Positions 23,686 through 35,500 of a DNA stretch of 64,000 nt are shown here, piece after piece. The stretch lies in NCBI RefSeq assembly GCF_048569485.1, contig NC_134358.1:240055404-240119403 (forward strand). Reading direction: 5' to 3'. Position numbers and translations under genes: made by a program. The stretch is from Anomaloglossus baeobatrachus (lineage: Eukaryota; Chordata; Amphibia; Anura; Aromobatidae). The notes below the pieces were generated by a model. The model was given only the letters and a program-made list of their open reading frames with translations, was not told the DNA's origin and searched no databases. How positions within the stretch are numbered: position 1 is the first letter of the stretch; each line of letters starts with the position of its first letter.

Positions 23686-24159
23686 AAAATCTCCTAAGAG
23701 ACACTAATATAAAAAAAAAAAAATATAAAACTTAACATTTAATATGTTGATTTAAAAAGTGAACAGGGTCACTGAAGAACGTGACATACTACACACAAAA
23801 CAAAAAATACATCTGGTATTTGATCACAGCCCCACACGTATTATCATAAAGGTGTACTAACACACCATCACATCCAGTACCAATGTTAGGCCATTCAAGA
23901 ATCAAAACCAATGTACATGACACATTAGATTGTCCATAAAAGCACCATGGACAAAGATTAACCCCTGTTAAACTATTCTAGGAACTACCCTCCTCACATA
24001 GGGGTTCCCAGAAATAGAAGGGGAGCAGGTCTCACTAACAGTAAGCGGGCTATATTAATGCAGCAAACCTGAAACTCGATTTTCATAAATCGAGTATACT
24101 TGTTTCCTTGATTTGTTGATGCATTTCAGGTGAAAAAACTTCCATCAATGTACACATAT

Positions 24160-24198
24160 AACTTCCGACGCGTTTCATTAATATTCCTCAGGGAAGTC
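24160..24198 (-). ncRNA. Candidate hammerhead ribozyme (left arm)
   Basis: Mirror copy of the motif at 28219-28257, on the minus strand. It has the core CTGAGGA, then an 8-base stem II region, GAAA, the palindromic ACGCGT as stem III, and cleavage base C. Stem I is ACTTCC pairing with GGAAGT. No core difference from the right-arm copy was seen. Confidence 0.65.
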
Positions 24199-25327
24199 AG
24201 TAATCCAAATAGGAGGGTTATACCACCGTCATAAGGGCAGGCATCCCCGGTGGAACCCCAGTGCTGGACTGAAAATGAAATAAAAATTACCATAAGTCCA
24301 CCACTCTAAATATATCATTGTATCAAAACATCAAAAAAGACCCAATCAGGGCACTCACCCAAGAAACAAGTTCTATAAGTCCTGGTGCTAGGCCATATTA
24401 ACTGCTCATTTATGAACGCACACTAGAACAAATAAGTCTATATTAATCCACCGCTCATTGCAGAATCATAGAGGGAAAAAGTCCCAAGTCAGGAACACTC
24501 ACCAAAACACGTCCTCCACATGTATTCTGTTCAAAAATGTGCCGCGCTGCCGGCGTCATGAGCCGCACCATCTTATATCACGCGCGCATGCGCAGTACAC
24601 CCCATTCAATAGTATGACGCACAACCGGAACCACCCGATACCGGAAGTTAGTGCGTCATCATTATCCGCCGACCACATCATCATATGGTGTCGGCCGCCC
24701 ATCCGGTGACGCTATTTCCGGAAAATGGAACGCAAGCCTAGGCAAACATCATAAGATCGCGCCATTGCCTTATTAACGCTTGCGCTACAATACTATAATC
24801 CAATAGCAGTGAATGAGTACAAGCCCCATTCACAATGTTTCAAGTCCATCACAGGCAATATGCAAAACTCCTCAAATATAAATCCACCAATTCAATACAG
24901 TGATGTTATGGCGAAAGACACCCCCTCCACAGGAATCAATCAAAGTATTTCCACTATCGCATAATAGGAGAACATTACAAACTATGTCCCACCATTAAAA
25001 ATGGCCCCTAAATACATAACCACAATCAAAGAGACCTAGAAAGAGGACAGACCACCACTATCAATCCAGAAGGCATAAAGCAAGAACTCCTGAACGAAGA
25101 TAAACTGCAAAAACCACCCTGAAAAAAACCCCTTTGTCCATAATAGGAGAAAGAAAGGGAGGAAAAAAAGGGAGGAAAAAACCGAGAAGCTAAGTGCACA
25201 CTACATCTGACCCTCACTCTTTAGAAACTCTCCCTACCTTACTGCAGAGGTCGGCACCGTAAACAATACCCACGCCCATGGCACCCCCACTCACCGTCGG
25301 CTGGCCCTCCTACACTACCCCTACACA

Positions 25328-26069
25328 TTAAGGTGCACCTAAAAAGGGGGTAAATGATAGTTGCTCATTAAGACCATTTGGGGCCATGGTGCCCAGTGTG
25401 TAAATCCAAAAACACTCCTTACGGAGTATCAACTTGTCCCAGTTGCCTCCTCTTGGTGGTGATCTAATATGATCAATGCCCATAATCGTGATGCAATTCT
25501 CATCTCCATCGTGGTATGCATTGATGTGCCTAGCCAGTGGGGTGTCGTTCCTATTTCTGATGTCATTCTTATGTTCACCAACCCTTTTACGTAATTCCCT
25601 AATGGTCTTTCCAACATAATGCTTATTGCAGGGACACGTCACTCTGTATATGACTCCTCTAGTCCTACACGTGATAAGTGACCTGATCTCAAATGTCCTG
25701 TTATCGATCCGACTGTGGAAGGTCTTACCCTCTTCCACGAGGAAACAGTTTTTACAGTTGTGACATTTAAAACAACCTCTGACCCCACAGGTCAACCATG
25801 GTGGTCGGTCCTCTTTGAAAAAACTGTGGACCAATCTGTCCTTCAAAGATCTCGCTTTCCTATATGTTATAGAAGGATGATCTGGTATGTATTTACCCAC
25901 AATCGGGTCCATTTTCAGGATTGGCCAATGCCTACAGAGAATATTACGTAGGCCCATTGCCCCATTGTCAAATGTGGTGATGTACCTCAGAGGCTCATTC
26001 AGGTTTTTATTCTTAGGTCTTGGATTCAGAATCTCTGTACGATCCATTTTACAAACTGACTTAAAGGCT
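25328..26069 (-). pseudogene. GIY-YIG endonuclease region, inverted partial copy
   Basis: Read on the minus strand this encodes about 247 residues, from AFKSVCKMDRTEILN to ...FTPFLGAP. It covers the zinc-binding stretch CGVRGCFKCHNCKNC and the GIY-YIG block GVIYRVTCPCNKHYVGKT. It is nearly identical to the plus-strand copy at 26348-27089. The open frame upstream of this point (to 26173) is antisense of the spacer, not a real start. It is a partial, 5'-truncated copy. Confidence 0.82.
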
Positions 26070-27089
26070 TTTGAGATGCATCCCAACAGGCTGGCCTTTT
26101 TGGATGTCCTAGTAGAGAGGGGACCTGAGGGTAAGCTTATGACAAGCACGTATAGGAAGGAGACATCATCCAACTCACTGTTGCGATGGGAGAGTGCGCA
26201 CCCCAGGTCTCATAAAAAGGGCATCCCAAGGGGCCAATTCCTAAGGATGAGGCGCAACTGCTCTAGTGACGAGGCCTTTAAAGTGCAGGCTGAGGACCTA
26301 ACAAAGCGGCTGGATGAAAGAGGCTATCCTAAAAAGGAGGTTGAGAGAGCCTTTAAGTCAGTTTGTAAAATGGATCGTACAGAGATTCTGAATCTAAGAC
26401 CTAAGAATAAAAACCTGAATGAGCCTCTGAGGTACATCACCACATTTGACAATGGGGCAATGGGCCTACGTAATATTCTCTGTAGGCATTGGCCAATCCT
26501 GAAAATGGACCCGATTGTGGGTAAATACATACCAGATCATCCTTCTATAACATATAGGAAAGCGAGATCTTTGAAGGACAGATTGGTCCACAGTTTTTTC
26601 AAAGAGGACAGACCACCATGGTTGACCTGTGGGGTCAGAGGTTGTTTTAAATGTCACAACTGTAAAAACTGTTTCCTCGTGGAAGAGGGTAAGACCTTCC
26701 ACAGTCGGATCGATAACAGGACATTTGAGATCAGGTCACTTATCACGTGTAGGACTAGAGGAGTCATATACAGAGTGACGTGTCCCTGCAATAAGCATTA
26801 TGTTGGAAAGACCATTAGGGAATTACGTAAAAGGGTTGGTGAACATAAGAATGACATCAGAAATAGGAACGACACCCCACTGGCTAGGCACATCAATGCA
26901 TACCACGATGGAGATGAGAATTGCATCACGATTATGGGCATTGATCATATTAGATCACCACCAAGAGGAGGCAACTGGGACAAGTTGATACTCCGTAAGG
27001 AGTGTTTTTGGATTTACACACTGGGCACCATGGCCCCAAATGGTCTTAATGAGCAACTATCATTTACCCCCTTTTTAGGTGCACCTTAA
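26070..27089 (+). pseudogene. Penelope-like polyprotein, C-terminal part with GIY-YIG endonuclease
   Basis: From about 26070 the frame reads HPNRLAFLDVLVERGPEG, then TYRKETSSNSLLRWESAHPRS. These belong to the region after the reverse-transcriptase active site in Penelope-like elements and frog relatives. A linker follows (IPRGQFLRMRRNC...), then a cysteine cluster CGVRGCFKCHNCKNC and the GIY-YIG nuclease GVIYRVTCPCNKHYVGKT with downstream ELRKRVGEH. In the family the endonuclease nicks DNA to prime reverse transcription in the nucleus. The first ~60 codons of the longer open frame (25887-26069) are antisense of the inverted arm. The catalytic reverse-transcriptase motifs lie upstream of the truncation and are missing. 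Confidence 0.85.
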
Positions 27090-28218
27090 TGTGTAGGGGT
27101 AGTGTAGGAGGGCCAGCCGACGGTGAGTGGGGGTGCCATGGGCGTGGGTATTGTCTACGGTGCCGACCTCTGCAGTAAGGTAGGGAGAGTTTCTAAAGAG
27201 TGAGGGTCAGATGTAGTGTGCACTTAGCTTCTCGTTTTTTTCCTCCCTTTTTTTCCTCCCTTTCTTTCTCCTATTATGGACGAAGGGTTTTTTTTCAGGG
27301 TGGTTTTTGCAGTTTATCTTCGTTCAGGAGTTCTTGCTTTATGCCTTCTGGATTGATAGTGGTGGTCTGTCCTCTTTCTAGGTCTCTTTGATTGTGGTTA
27401 TGTATTTAGGGGCCATTTTTAATGGTGGGACATAGTTTGTAATGTTCTCCTATTATGCGATAGTGGGGATACTTTGATTGATTCCTGTGGAGGGGGTGTC
27501 TTTCGCCATAACATCACTGTATTGAATTGGTGGATTTATATTTGAGGAGTTTTGCATATTGCCTGTGATGGACTTGAAACGTTGTGAATGGGGCTCGTAC
27601 TCATTCACTGCTATTGGATTATAGTATTGTAGCGCAAGCGTTAATAAGGCAATGACGCGATCTTATGATGTTTGCCTAGGCTTGCGTTCCATTTTCCGGA
27701 AATAGCGTCACCGGATGGGCGGCCGACACCATATGATGATGTGGTCGGCGGATAATGATGACGCACTAACTTCCGGTATCGGGTGGTTCCGGTTGTGCGT
27801 CATACTATTGAATGGGGTGTACTGCGCATGCGCGCGTGATATAAGATGGCACGGCTCATGACGCCGGCAGCGTGGCACATTTTTGAACAGAATACATGTG
27901 GAGGACGTGTTTTGGTGAGTGTTCCTGACTTGGGACTTTTTCCCTCTATGATTCTGCAATGAGCGGTGGATTAATATAGACTTATTTGTTCTAGTGTGCG
28001 TTCATAAATGGGCAGTTAATATGGCCTAGCACCAGGACTTATAGAACTTGTTTCTTGGGTGAGTGCCCTGATTGGGTCTTTTTTGATGTTTTGATACAAT
28101 GATATATTTAGAGTGGTGGACTTATGGTAATTTTTATTTCATTTTCAGTCCAGCACTGGGGTTCCACCGGGGATGCCTGCCCTTATGACGGTGGTATAAC
28201 CCTCCTATTTGGATTACT

Positions 28219-28257
28219 GACTTCCCTGAGGAATATTAATGAAACGCGTCGGAAGTT
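28219..28257 (+). ncRNA. Candidate hammerhead ribozyme (right arm), type I
   Basis: In order: stem I 5' strand (G)ACTTCC at 28219-28225; core CTGAGGA at 28226-28232 (consensus CUGANGA); an 8-base stem II region ATATTAAT; core GAA at 28241-28243; stem III ACGCGT at 28244-28249, which is its own reverse complement; cleavage base C at 28250 (GUC site); and stem I 3' strand GGAAGT(T) at 28251-28257. Every invariant core position is present. Penelope-like elements are known to carry type I hammerheads with very short stem III that can work as dimers; a palindromic stem III fits that. Stem II is weak (two A-U pairs), so activity is uncertain. Confidence 0.7.
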
Positions 28258-28766
28258 ATATGTGTACATTGATGGAAGTTTTTTCACCTGAAATGCATCA
28301 ACAAATCAAGGAAACAAGTATACTCGATTTATGAAAATCGAGTTTCAGGTTTGCTGCATTAATATAGCCCGCTTACTGTTAGTGAGACCTGCTCCCCTTC
28401 TATTTCTGGGAACCCCTATGTGAGGAGGGTAGTTCCTAGAATAGTTTAACAGGGGTTAATCTTTGTCCATGGTGCTTTTATGGACAATCTAATGTGTCAT
28501 GTACATTGGTTTTGGTTCTTGAATGGCCTAACATTGGTACTGGATGTGATGGTGTGTTAGTACACCTTTATGATAATACGTGTGGGGCTGTGATCAAATA
28601 CCAGATGTATTTTTTGTTTTGTGTGTAGTATGTCACGTTCTTCAGTGACCCTGTTCACTTTTTAAATCAACATATTAAATGTTAAGTTTTATATTTTTTT
28701 TTTTTTATATTAGTGTCTCTTAGGAGATTTATGTGATTTAAGACCTTGCTGTTTGACATATTGTAA

Positions 28767-29165
28767 TTAATTAAGGTTGATATAAACTACGTTTTCTGCT
28801 ATTATAAATAAACATCTAGATGTGAACCCTTTGTATTTACTTTCATGGAGTCTTCTCTTTACTGTTGACTTAGAGACAGATACACCTACTTCACTGAGAG
28901 TGTTCTGGACTTCAGTTGATGTTGTGAACGGGTTTTTCTTCACCAAAGAAAGTATGCGGCGATCATCCACCACTGTTGTCATCCGTGGACGCCCAGGCCT
29001 TTTTGAGTTCCCAAGCTCACCAGTCAATTCCTTTTTTCTCAGAATGTACCCGACTGTTGATTTTGCTACTCTAAGCATGTCTGCTATCTCTCTGATGGAC
29101 TTTTTCTTTTTTTTCAGCCTCAGTATGTTCTGCTTCACCTCAATTGAGAGTTCCTTAGACCGCAT
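28767..29165 (-). pseudogene. Tc1 transposase, N-terminal part (separated from its catalytic core)
   Basis: The frame starts MRSKELSIEVKQNILRL, a typical Tc1 start. It runs through helix-turn-helix 1 (SIREIADMLRVAKSTVGYI), the GRPR-type motif KRPGRPRMTT and helix-turn-helix 2 (TSTEVQNTLSEVGVSVSKSTVKRRL). After 'ESKYKGFTSR' it enters the target duplication and the Penelope-like tail, where it soon stops. The rest is at 23086-23672. Confidence 0.88.
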
Positions 29166-29526
29166 GTTGTCTGGTCACAGCAACAGCTTCCAAATGCAAA
29201 ACCACACACCTGTAATCAACCCCAGACCTTTTAACTACTTCATTGATTACAGGTTAACGAGGGAGACGCCTTCAGAGTTAATTGCAGCCCTTAGAATCCC
29301 TTGTCCAATTACTTTTGGTCCCTTGAAAAAGAGGAGGCTATGCATTACAGAGCTATGATTCCTAAACCCTTTCTCCGATTTGGATGTGAAAACTCTCATA
29401 TTGCAGCTGGGAGTGTGCACTTTCAGCCCATATTATATATATAATTGTATTTCTGGACATGTTTTTGTAAACAGCTAAAATAACAAAACTTGTGTCACTG
29501 TCCAAATATTTCTGGACCTAACTGTA

Positions 29527-29620
29527 TGTTGGGTGGAACTATGGGGGCATAATATTGTGGAGAGTATGCATTTTGAAGGCAACATATTATTAGGAAATGC
29601 ATTAGGAGGGCATGACACTG
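29527..29620. repeat. Diverged remainder of the 31-34 base minisatellite
   Basis: 'actatgggggcataatattgtgg' and similar strings continue the array interrupted at 22730 by the Tc1 element. Confidence 0.6.
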
Positions 29621-30046
29621 CAGTGCCTTGCGAAAGTATTCGACTCCCTTGAATTTTTCAACCTTTTCCCACATTTCAGGTTTAAAACATAAAGATAAAA
29701 ATTTTAATGTTGTGGTGAAGAACCAACAACAAGTGGGACACAATTGTGAAGTTCAACAAAATTTATTGCTTATTTTAAACTTTTTTAAAAAAAATAATAA
29801 ACTGAAAATTGGGGTGTGCAATATTATTCGTCCCCTTTAAGTTAATACTTTATAGCGCCACCTTTTGCTGCGATTACAGCTGCAAGTCGCTTGAGATATG
29901 TGTCTATCAGTTTTGCACATCGATAGACTGAAATTCTTGCCCATTATTCCTTTGCAAACAACTTGAGCTGAGTGACTTTGGATGGAGAGCATTTGTGAAC
30001 AGCAGTTTTCAGCTCTTTCCACAGATTCTCAATTGGATTCAGGTCT
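29621..30046 (-). mobile_element. Truncated Tc1 element, same family as 3565-6277
   Basis: It starts CAGTGCCTTGCGAAAGTATT and follows the 3565 copy through the terminal repeat into the transposase C-terminus, including 'cttttgctgcgattacagc' and 'atggagagcatttgtgaacagcag'. It breaks off after 'ttggattcaggtctg' near 30046. It lacks the LTR found in the other copy and so shows the uninterrupted sequence at that site. Confidence 0.85.
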
Positions 30047-30291
30047 GAATGGTCCGCTCAGTAATAGGATACACTCACAGCCGACGGTCGTTCTCTATGG
30101 CCGCTGACTGTGACATGTAGCAGAGCTGGATGTGGCGTGGAATCTTGTGTAGATTACGCCGAACCTGGAGGGGTGTTTTGGGTTAATAAAGTGGTGAAAG
30201 AGGGTGTGGTTTTTTGTGTTTTATTCTAAATAAAGGATATTTTTCTCTGTGTTTGTACTTATTTACTTAAATTTACAGTTTGTGATGCAGG
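30047..30291. repeat. Interspersed repeat piece, left flank of the solo LTR
   Basis: 'gggttaataaagtggtgaaagaggg' and 'ttttattctaaataaagg' look like a dispersed frog repeat whose other half continues at 39470. The class is not recognised. Confidence 0.4.
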
Positions 30292-31027
30292 TGTGCCGCT
30301 CCCATGTCAGCAGCCGAGCTGCTCGGATCTGAATCCGCGGTGGCTCGAGGGGCATCCGGACCCGGGGGTCGTGCGGCCACTCGAATGGAGGGGGGGTATT
30401 TACAGGGGATGGTGTATTTAGAGTTCATGACACCACCTGTGGTGTGTGGTAAGGTCGAGTACTACCGCTGCAGCTGGGAGTACCCGGTGGCGATGGAGTG
30501 GGCAGCCAGGTGTTTAATCCCTCCACGGGTAGGGGGGAATGCCCTGGGACTCAGTGATGGTGACAGGGATGTGCCGTTGGGGAGGTAAGGGTCACTTGCG
30601 TACTCACTCAGTCCAATAATGCTGACACCGACAACTTAGTAAACCAAATTTCTGGACACCGCTGCTGCTGAGGGGGAGCACATTTGGGTCCCGTTTCTGC
30701 TGGTGTTGCCTGTTGATCTGTGACCTTTCCCTTGGCACCTTGTTCTCTTCTAGTTGGTTCCTTTAGCATGAAACTAATCAGGTCCTGCTCCCCAATGTGG
30801 CTAACTGAGGGAGCTTGCTCTCAGGGTTCACACTTGGGATTTCCTGGACCGTATGTGTGGAAAGTCCTATCCCCCTCGTTGCGCTAGTACCCCGATTTTG
30901 GAATGGGTGGAGAGTGGATCTTGAAGGCTTCATTCTCGCCGGGTGAATTGGCAGGTTGCCTGAAGCTACTCCCTGACCTAGGGTCCACGTACCCCGTCAT
31001 GCCCTGGTCCCAGGCCGGTGATGGTAC

Positions 31028-32094
31028 TGACTCGCCCACCCCAGGGCTATGGGACACCCGGTGCCGGACCGGACTAGTCCGGTGGTGGTCAGTGGTGGCT
31101 GGGCCCGGCTCCGTGGCCCTGGTGGGTGTCAGTAGAATATGTGGCTGACGACTTTAAGTTTGTGTTCGTGACGCCACCTGTGGTATGCGGCTATTAAGCC
31201 GCCACTGCTGTGTAAGGCCTCTGGGGTGATGAAGTGGCAGCAATGGTGATACTGCTCCCCACAGGTGGAGCGGTGCCCCGGGACACAGTTGGTGCTTGTG
31301 GAAGTCTATGGTGTGGTGTGACTAACACGGTGCAGGGCCGACAAGCAATGAAAGAAACAGGCACAAACAGTAGTCTCTTTACCTTCTCCTCTTTTACTCG
31401 TCAGAAGTGTAGTCCAGGGAGACCGTCACAGATGGTAAAGATGGTCCGACCGGCCTGGAAGTGCCTGGGGTGATCTTTGGCCAGATGAGTATGAGGCCTA
31501 CTCCCTAATCTTTCTTTGCTGTTTTTGGACACTGCACTTTGGGTTCGCAATTGCCCTCTTGCTGCTGGGACTAGTTGTTCGTCCCTTTTTCTGTGTGGTA
31601 GACTGCGCAGGCCCTCTCTGGTGCTTCTCTGCTGGAGTCTACACCGGGCCCATGGAATGCAGCTGTACCTTCAGATTATTTCTGGGCCAGGGGGCTTGCA
31701 GCTCTCCTGCCCTCCGGATTCAGCTACCAGGGATGGATTTTATGCCCTGGCAACCACAGACTCCGATGTCCGAGTCTCTGCTGTGCCTCTCTGCACCTCT
31801 TGCTTCACTGGGCCAAGCTATCCCAGCTCTAGGCCCCAGTTCTACAAGGCAGCACTACTCTCCGTCTCTCCTCCTTCACTCCTGTCTACAGACTAACCAC
31901 TACTTCCTCCCTCCAGCCAGACTTAAGGAATGCTCCCTGAAGTTCCAGGTTCAGAGCTCCCCCTGCTGGCCGGAGGGAGAACTGCGTTTGATGTTACACT
32001 TACTGGCCAATAGATCTCCCAATTACCTCCAGGCTCAGCATTAACCCTTTGGAAGGGCAATGCTCTTGTTGCGACCAGGTCCTGGGGCGCCACA
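31028..32094 (-). repeat. 3' LTR of the Gypsy element
   Basis: 1067 bases, TGTGGCGCCCCAGGACCTGG to GGGTGGGCGAGTCA in minus orientation. Open frames within (31516-32044) recur in the other LTR and are not genes. Confidence 0.92.
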
Positions 32095-32530
32095 CTCCCC
32101 CTTAGTTAAATTCAGTACTCCCGGACTGTAGAAACAAACATGACATGTTAGAACATTTCATCCCATTATGGGAGGCGCATTACTTGAACGTTACAAACTT
32201 AAACATTACTATAAGAGTCCAGTGTGGCTCCCTGCCGGGTGTCCATTACACTGCTCCATGGGGGACCCGCCGCGATCAAACCCCCAACGTAAGCTCTGGG
32301 CGTGCATCAGAGCATTGATGACCCCACTCTATGCACGCCGGACGGGTTTTTCTTCAGGGGTGTTGAGCACACTGGTGCTAACTATGAACAATTTAGGTGT
32401 TGACCACCCATAGTCCAGTGGCCCAATTGTCCATTTTCGCAATCAAAGAAAAAGAAAAACATTTTGTACACAACATTACAGACATTTCGCATAACTATTT
32501 ACATTCTAATAAGTACTCTTTCTTTTTCCC

Positions 32531-35500
32531 TTATACAGTTGACTCTCTATACCTTGGCGGGGGTTGTTCCCGAGTGCTGCGTTGAGACCTGCGTAGCTCT
32601 GGTGTTTGCCCCTGACTACTTGGTGTGTCTTCTACTTCAGCACTACAGGTAGGCCTAACCCCGATAGGTAAGCGTGATGATTGCCTATGTGGCCTAAGAG
32701 TCGCCAAGGGTATGACAGGTTCACCACTGACAGGGGGTTGATCCTCCTGTTCCACTGCTGGCGTGTCATCTCGTGTTGGAGCGGACGGTTCTTTAGGTGG
32801 ATCCGGAACCTCTTCTGTTTCTGGCTCGACCAACTGCGGAAACGTCAAAACTGGTACCACTATGGCATTGTTTATTCGGGTCCAAGTTTTGGGGAATTTT
32901 CCAAGGATTGTTTGGATCATCTCCCCCTCTTTCTCTTGACTTTGGGGACTTCCTTGTACTTCTTCCATTTCTCTTTGGATTCTGCACCGTTCAGGGCACG
33001 CTTTCAGGCGGTCTCGAGAGACTGCTTGATAGGTCTTGCCTTCATCCTTGCTTATGAGGCATACCTTACTGTTGTCAAAGTTGGAGGGGATAATGGTGTA
33101 GGGCTCGTTTTCCCACTGATCATCCAATTTATGCGTCCTCCGCTTCTTCTTGAGGACTTGTTCTCCAGGTGCTAAGGGAGTTGCTGGGGCTGTTTGATTG
33201 TAATGCTGCTCTTGTCTCGTTCTTGCTTGAGACAGGGCCCTCTCTACGCATTCCTGGACCTTACGGTACCGCTGCTGCCGCTCTGTATCCCAATCTTCCA
33301 TTTCCTGAACCGCCTCAGGTGACACAGTCCCCATCTCGAAGTCTACAGGTAACTTGCCAGGTCTGGCTCGCATCAGGTAAGCAGGGCTGCAGTTGGTCGA
33401 ATTTACCGGGATATGGTTGTACAAGTCTACCAGATCTGGTAACTTTTCTGGCCATTAGTTTCTTTCTTCCAAAGGTAGAGTCTTGAGCATGTCAATAACC
33501 ACATGGTTCATCTTCTCGCACAATCCATTGGTTTGGGGGTGGTACGGTGTGGTTCTGATTTTCTTACAACCGTACAGGTTACAGAACTCTTGGAACACTT
33601 CTGCCTCGAATGCAGGACCCTGATCAGTCAGTACCCTTTCAGGGTAACCGTGAGGTCGACAACAGTAGGCCTGAAATGCTCTTGCTGCTGTTCTGGCTGT
33701 CTGGTCCTTCACGGGCACTACTACCAGGAAACGAGAGTAATGGTCCACAATGGTGAGGGCGTACACATAACCTGACCGGCTTGGTGTTAACTTCACGTGG
33801 TCCAGAGCCACCAACTCCAGGGGCTGCTTCGTGACAATTGGCTGTAGGGGAGACCTCTGGCTAGCATCATCTTTCCGCCTCAGGTTACACGGACCACAGT
33901 CTCGGCACCACTTCTCGACTGTCTTTCTCATGTTCACCCAGTAGAACCGATCACGGAGTAGGGTCTCCAACTTCTTCCACCCGAAGTGTCCTGCATTATC
34001 ATGATAAGCTGCTAGGACCATTGGAGCATCCCTCTGCGGAACCACTATCTGCGAGACGAGTTCATTCGTTCGCCAGTTGACATATCTCTTACAGAGCTTG
34101 CCTTGATAGGTGAACAGCCGTCCCCTCTCCTTCCACAACTGCTGGGCTTCTTCTGGAGCATCTGGGCCAAGATGAGTCTCAGCTTGTTCTAGCTTTTCTT
34201 TGACCAATCGCACGGCCGGGTCACCGTTCTGCGTCTCTTCCCAATTATGGTGGAGTAATGGGTTGACCGAGACTTCGTGCTGGCTCGAGCGCTTCACTCC
34301 TACAGCATGCTCACACTGGGACACACCTTGGTGATGGAAAGCCGGTAACTCTATCTCTTCGAGTTCATGCAGGTCTTCTCCAGACTCGGGCAGGTGAGGC
34401 ATTTTGGACAGCGCATCAGCATTGCTATTCTTCTTGCCAGCCCGATACTTGATGGTAAAGTCAAAGTTAGACAGCCGGGCCATCCATCGCTGTTCCAACG
34501 CACCTAACTTGGCTGTTGCCAGGTGTGTCAACGGATTGTTGTCCGTGAAGATGGTGAACTTAGCCGATGCCAGATAGTGCTTGAAGCGTTCAGTCACTGC
34601 CCAAACAATAGCAAGGAACTCCAGCTTGAAGGAACTGTAGTTTTCTAGATTCCTTTCTGTGGGCCGTAGCTTCCTACTGGCGTACGCTATCACCCTCTCT
34701 CTACCTCCCTGCACCTGGGACAGAACTGCTCCCAGTCCCACGCTGCTGGCGTCTGTATACAGTACAAACGGCTGGCTGTAGTCAGGGTAGGCCAGAATCT
34801 CTTCTCCCGTGAGAGCCCCTTTCAGCCGGACAAAGGATGTTTCTAATTGGCTGCTCCATTCAAATGGAGGGCTCTGCTTCTTAGCCTGCTTTGGCTGGCC
34901 CACCAGGAGATCTTGAAGGGGCGGTGCTATTTTGGTGAAACCATCAATGAACCTTCGGTAGTAGCCCACCAGCCCAAGGAACTGCCGCACCTCCTTTACC
35001 GTGGTGGGTCTTGGCCAGTCCTTGATTACGGTGACTTTCTCTGGATCAGGTGCCACACCTTCCGCGCTGACCACATGACCCAGGTACTGTACCTTTGGCT
35101 TCAAGAGGTGACATTTGGACGGCTTTATCTTCAGGCCATATTTCGACAAGGACTCAAACACCTCGGCTAAGTGCCTCAGGTGGTCTTCATAAGTCTTGGA
35201 GTAGACTATGACGTCATCCAGGTACAACAGCACGGTTTCAAAGTTGTGGTGGCCCAAGCAGCACTCCATCAACCTTTGGAATGTCCCTGGAGCGTTGCAG
35301 AGCCCGAATGGCATACAGTTGAACTCACAGAGGCCCATTGGTGTCGTGAATGCAGTCTTCTCCTTGTCCGCCTCTGCCACGGGAACCTGCCAATACCCAC
35401 TGGTGAGATCCAAGGTGGAGAAATAGTTAGCTGACTTTAAGGCTGTTAGTGACTCCTCTATTCTGGGCAGTGGATAAGCATCTTTTTGTGTAATGCGGTT

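Larger units (their letters stand above)
23686..28812. mobile_element. Penelope-like retroelement, two inverted 5'-truncated copies
   Basis: Left arm 23687-26069 is the near-perfect reverse complement of right arm 26348-28730; both are 2383 bases. Between them is a 278-base spacer that continues the right copy's coding sequence upstream. Only the right copy has an extra ~82-base 3' tail (28731-28812), ending in TAAATAAA next to the target duplication. Penelope-like elements are known for partial copies in tandem or inverted orientation and for a short extension beyond one terminal repeat, which fits. The coding region holds a late part of the reverse-transcriptase region and a GIY-YIG endonuclease. 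The catalytic reverse-transcriptase palm is absent, so the element is a 5'-truncated fossil. Arm identity by eye is around 99%, implying a recent insertion. Confidence 0.87.
22732..29524 (-). mobile_element. Tc1/mariner element split by a Penelope-like insertion
   Basis: The outer ends are CAGTTAGGTTCAGAAATATT and, inverted, CAGTTAGGTCCAGAAATATT, with TA on both sides (22730-22731 and 29525-29526). A second inner pair of inverted strings ('aaaagtaattggacaaa' and 'tccaattacttttgg') gives the two-box terminal repeat known in Tc1 elements. Leaving out 23686-28826, the element is 1652 bases. The transposase is on the minus strand and is divided by the insertion. Confidence 0.9.

Noticed and set aside
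25887-26069. First ~60 codons of the 400-codon GIY-YIG frame
   Set aside because: This part is antisense of the inverted left arm; the true coding sequence enters at the spacer.
31516-32044. 126- and 161-codon frames, also found at 38469-38997
   Set aside because: They are duplicated because they lie in the two LTRs of the Gypsy element; overlapping frames in LTR sequence are not genes.
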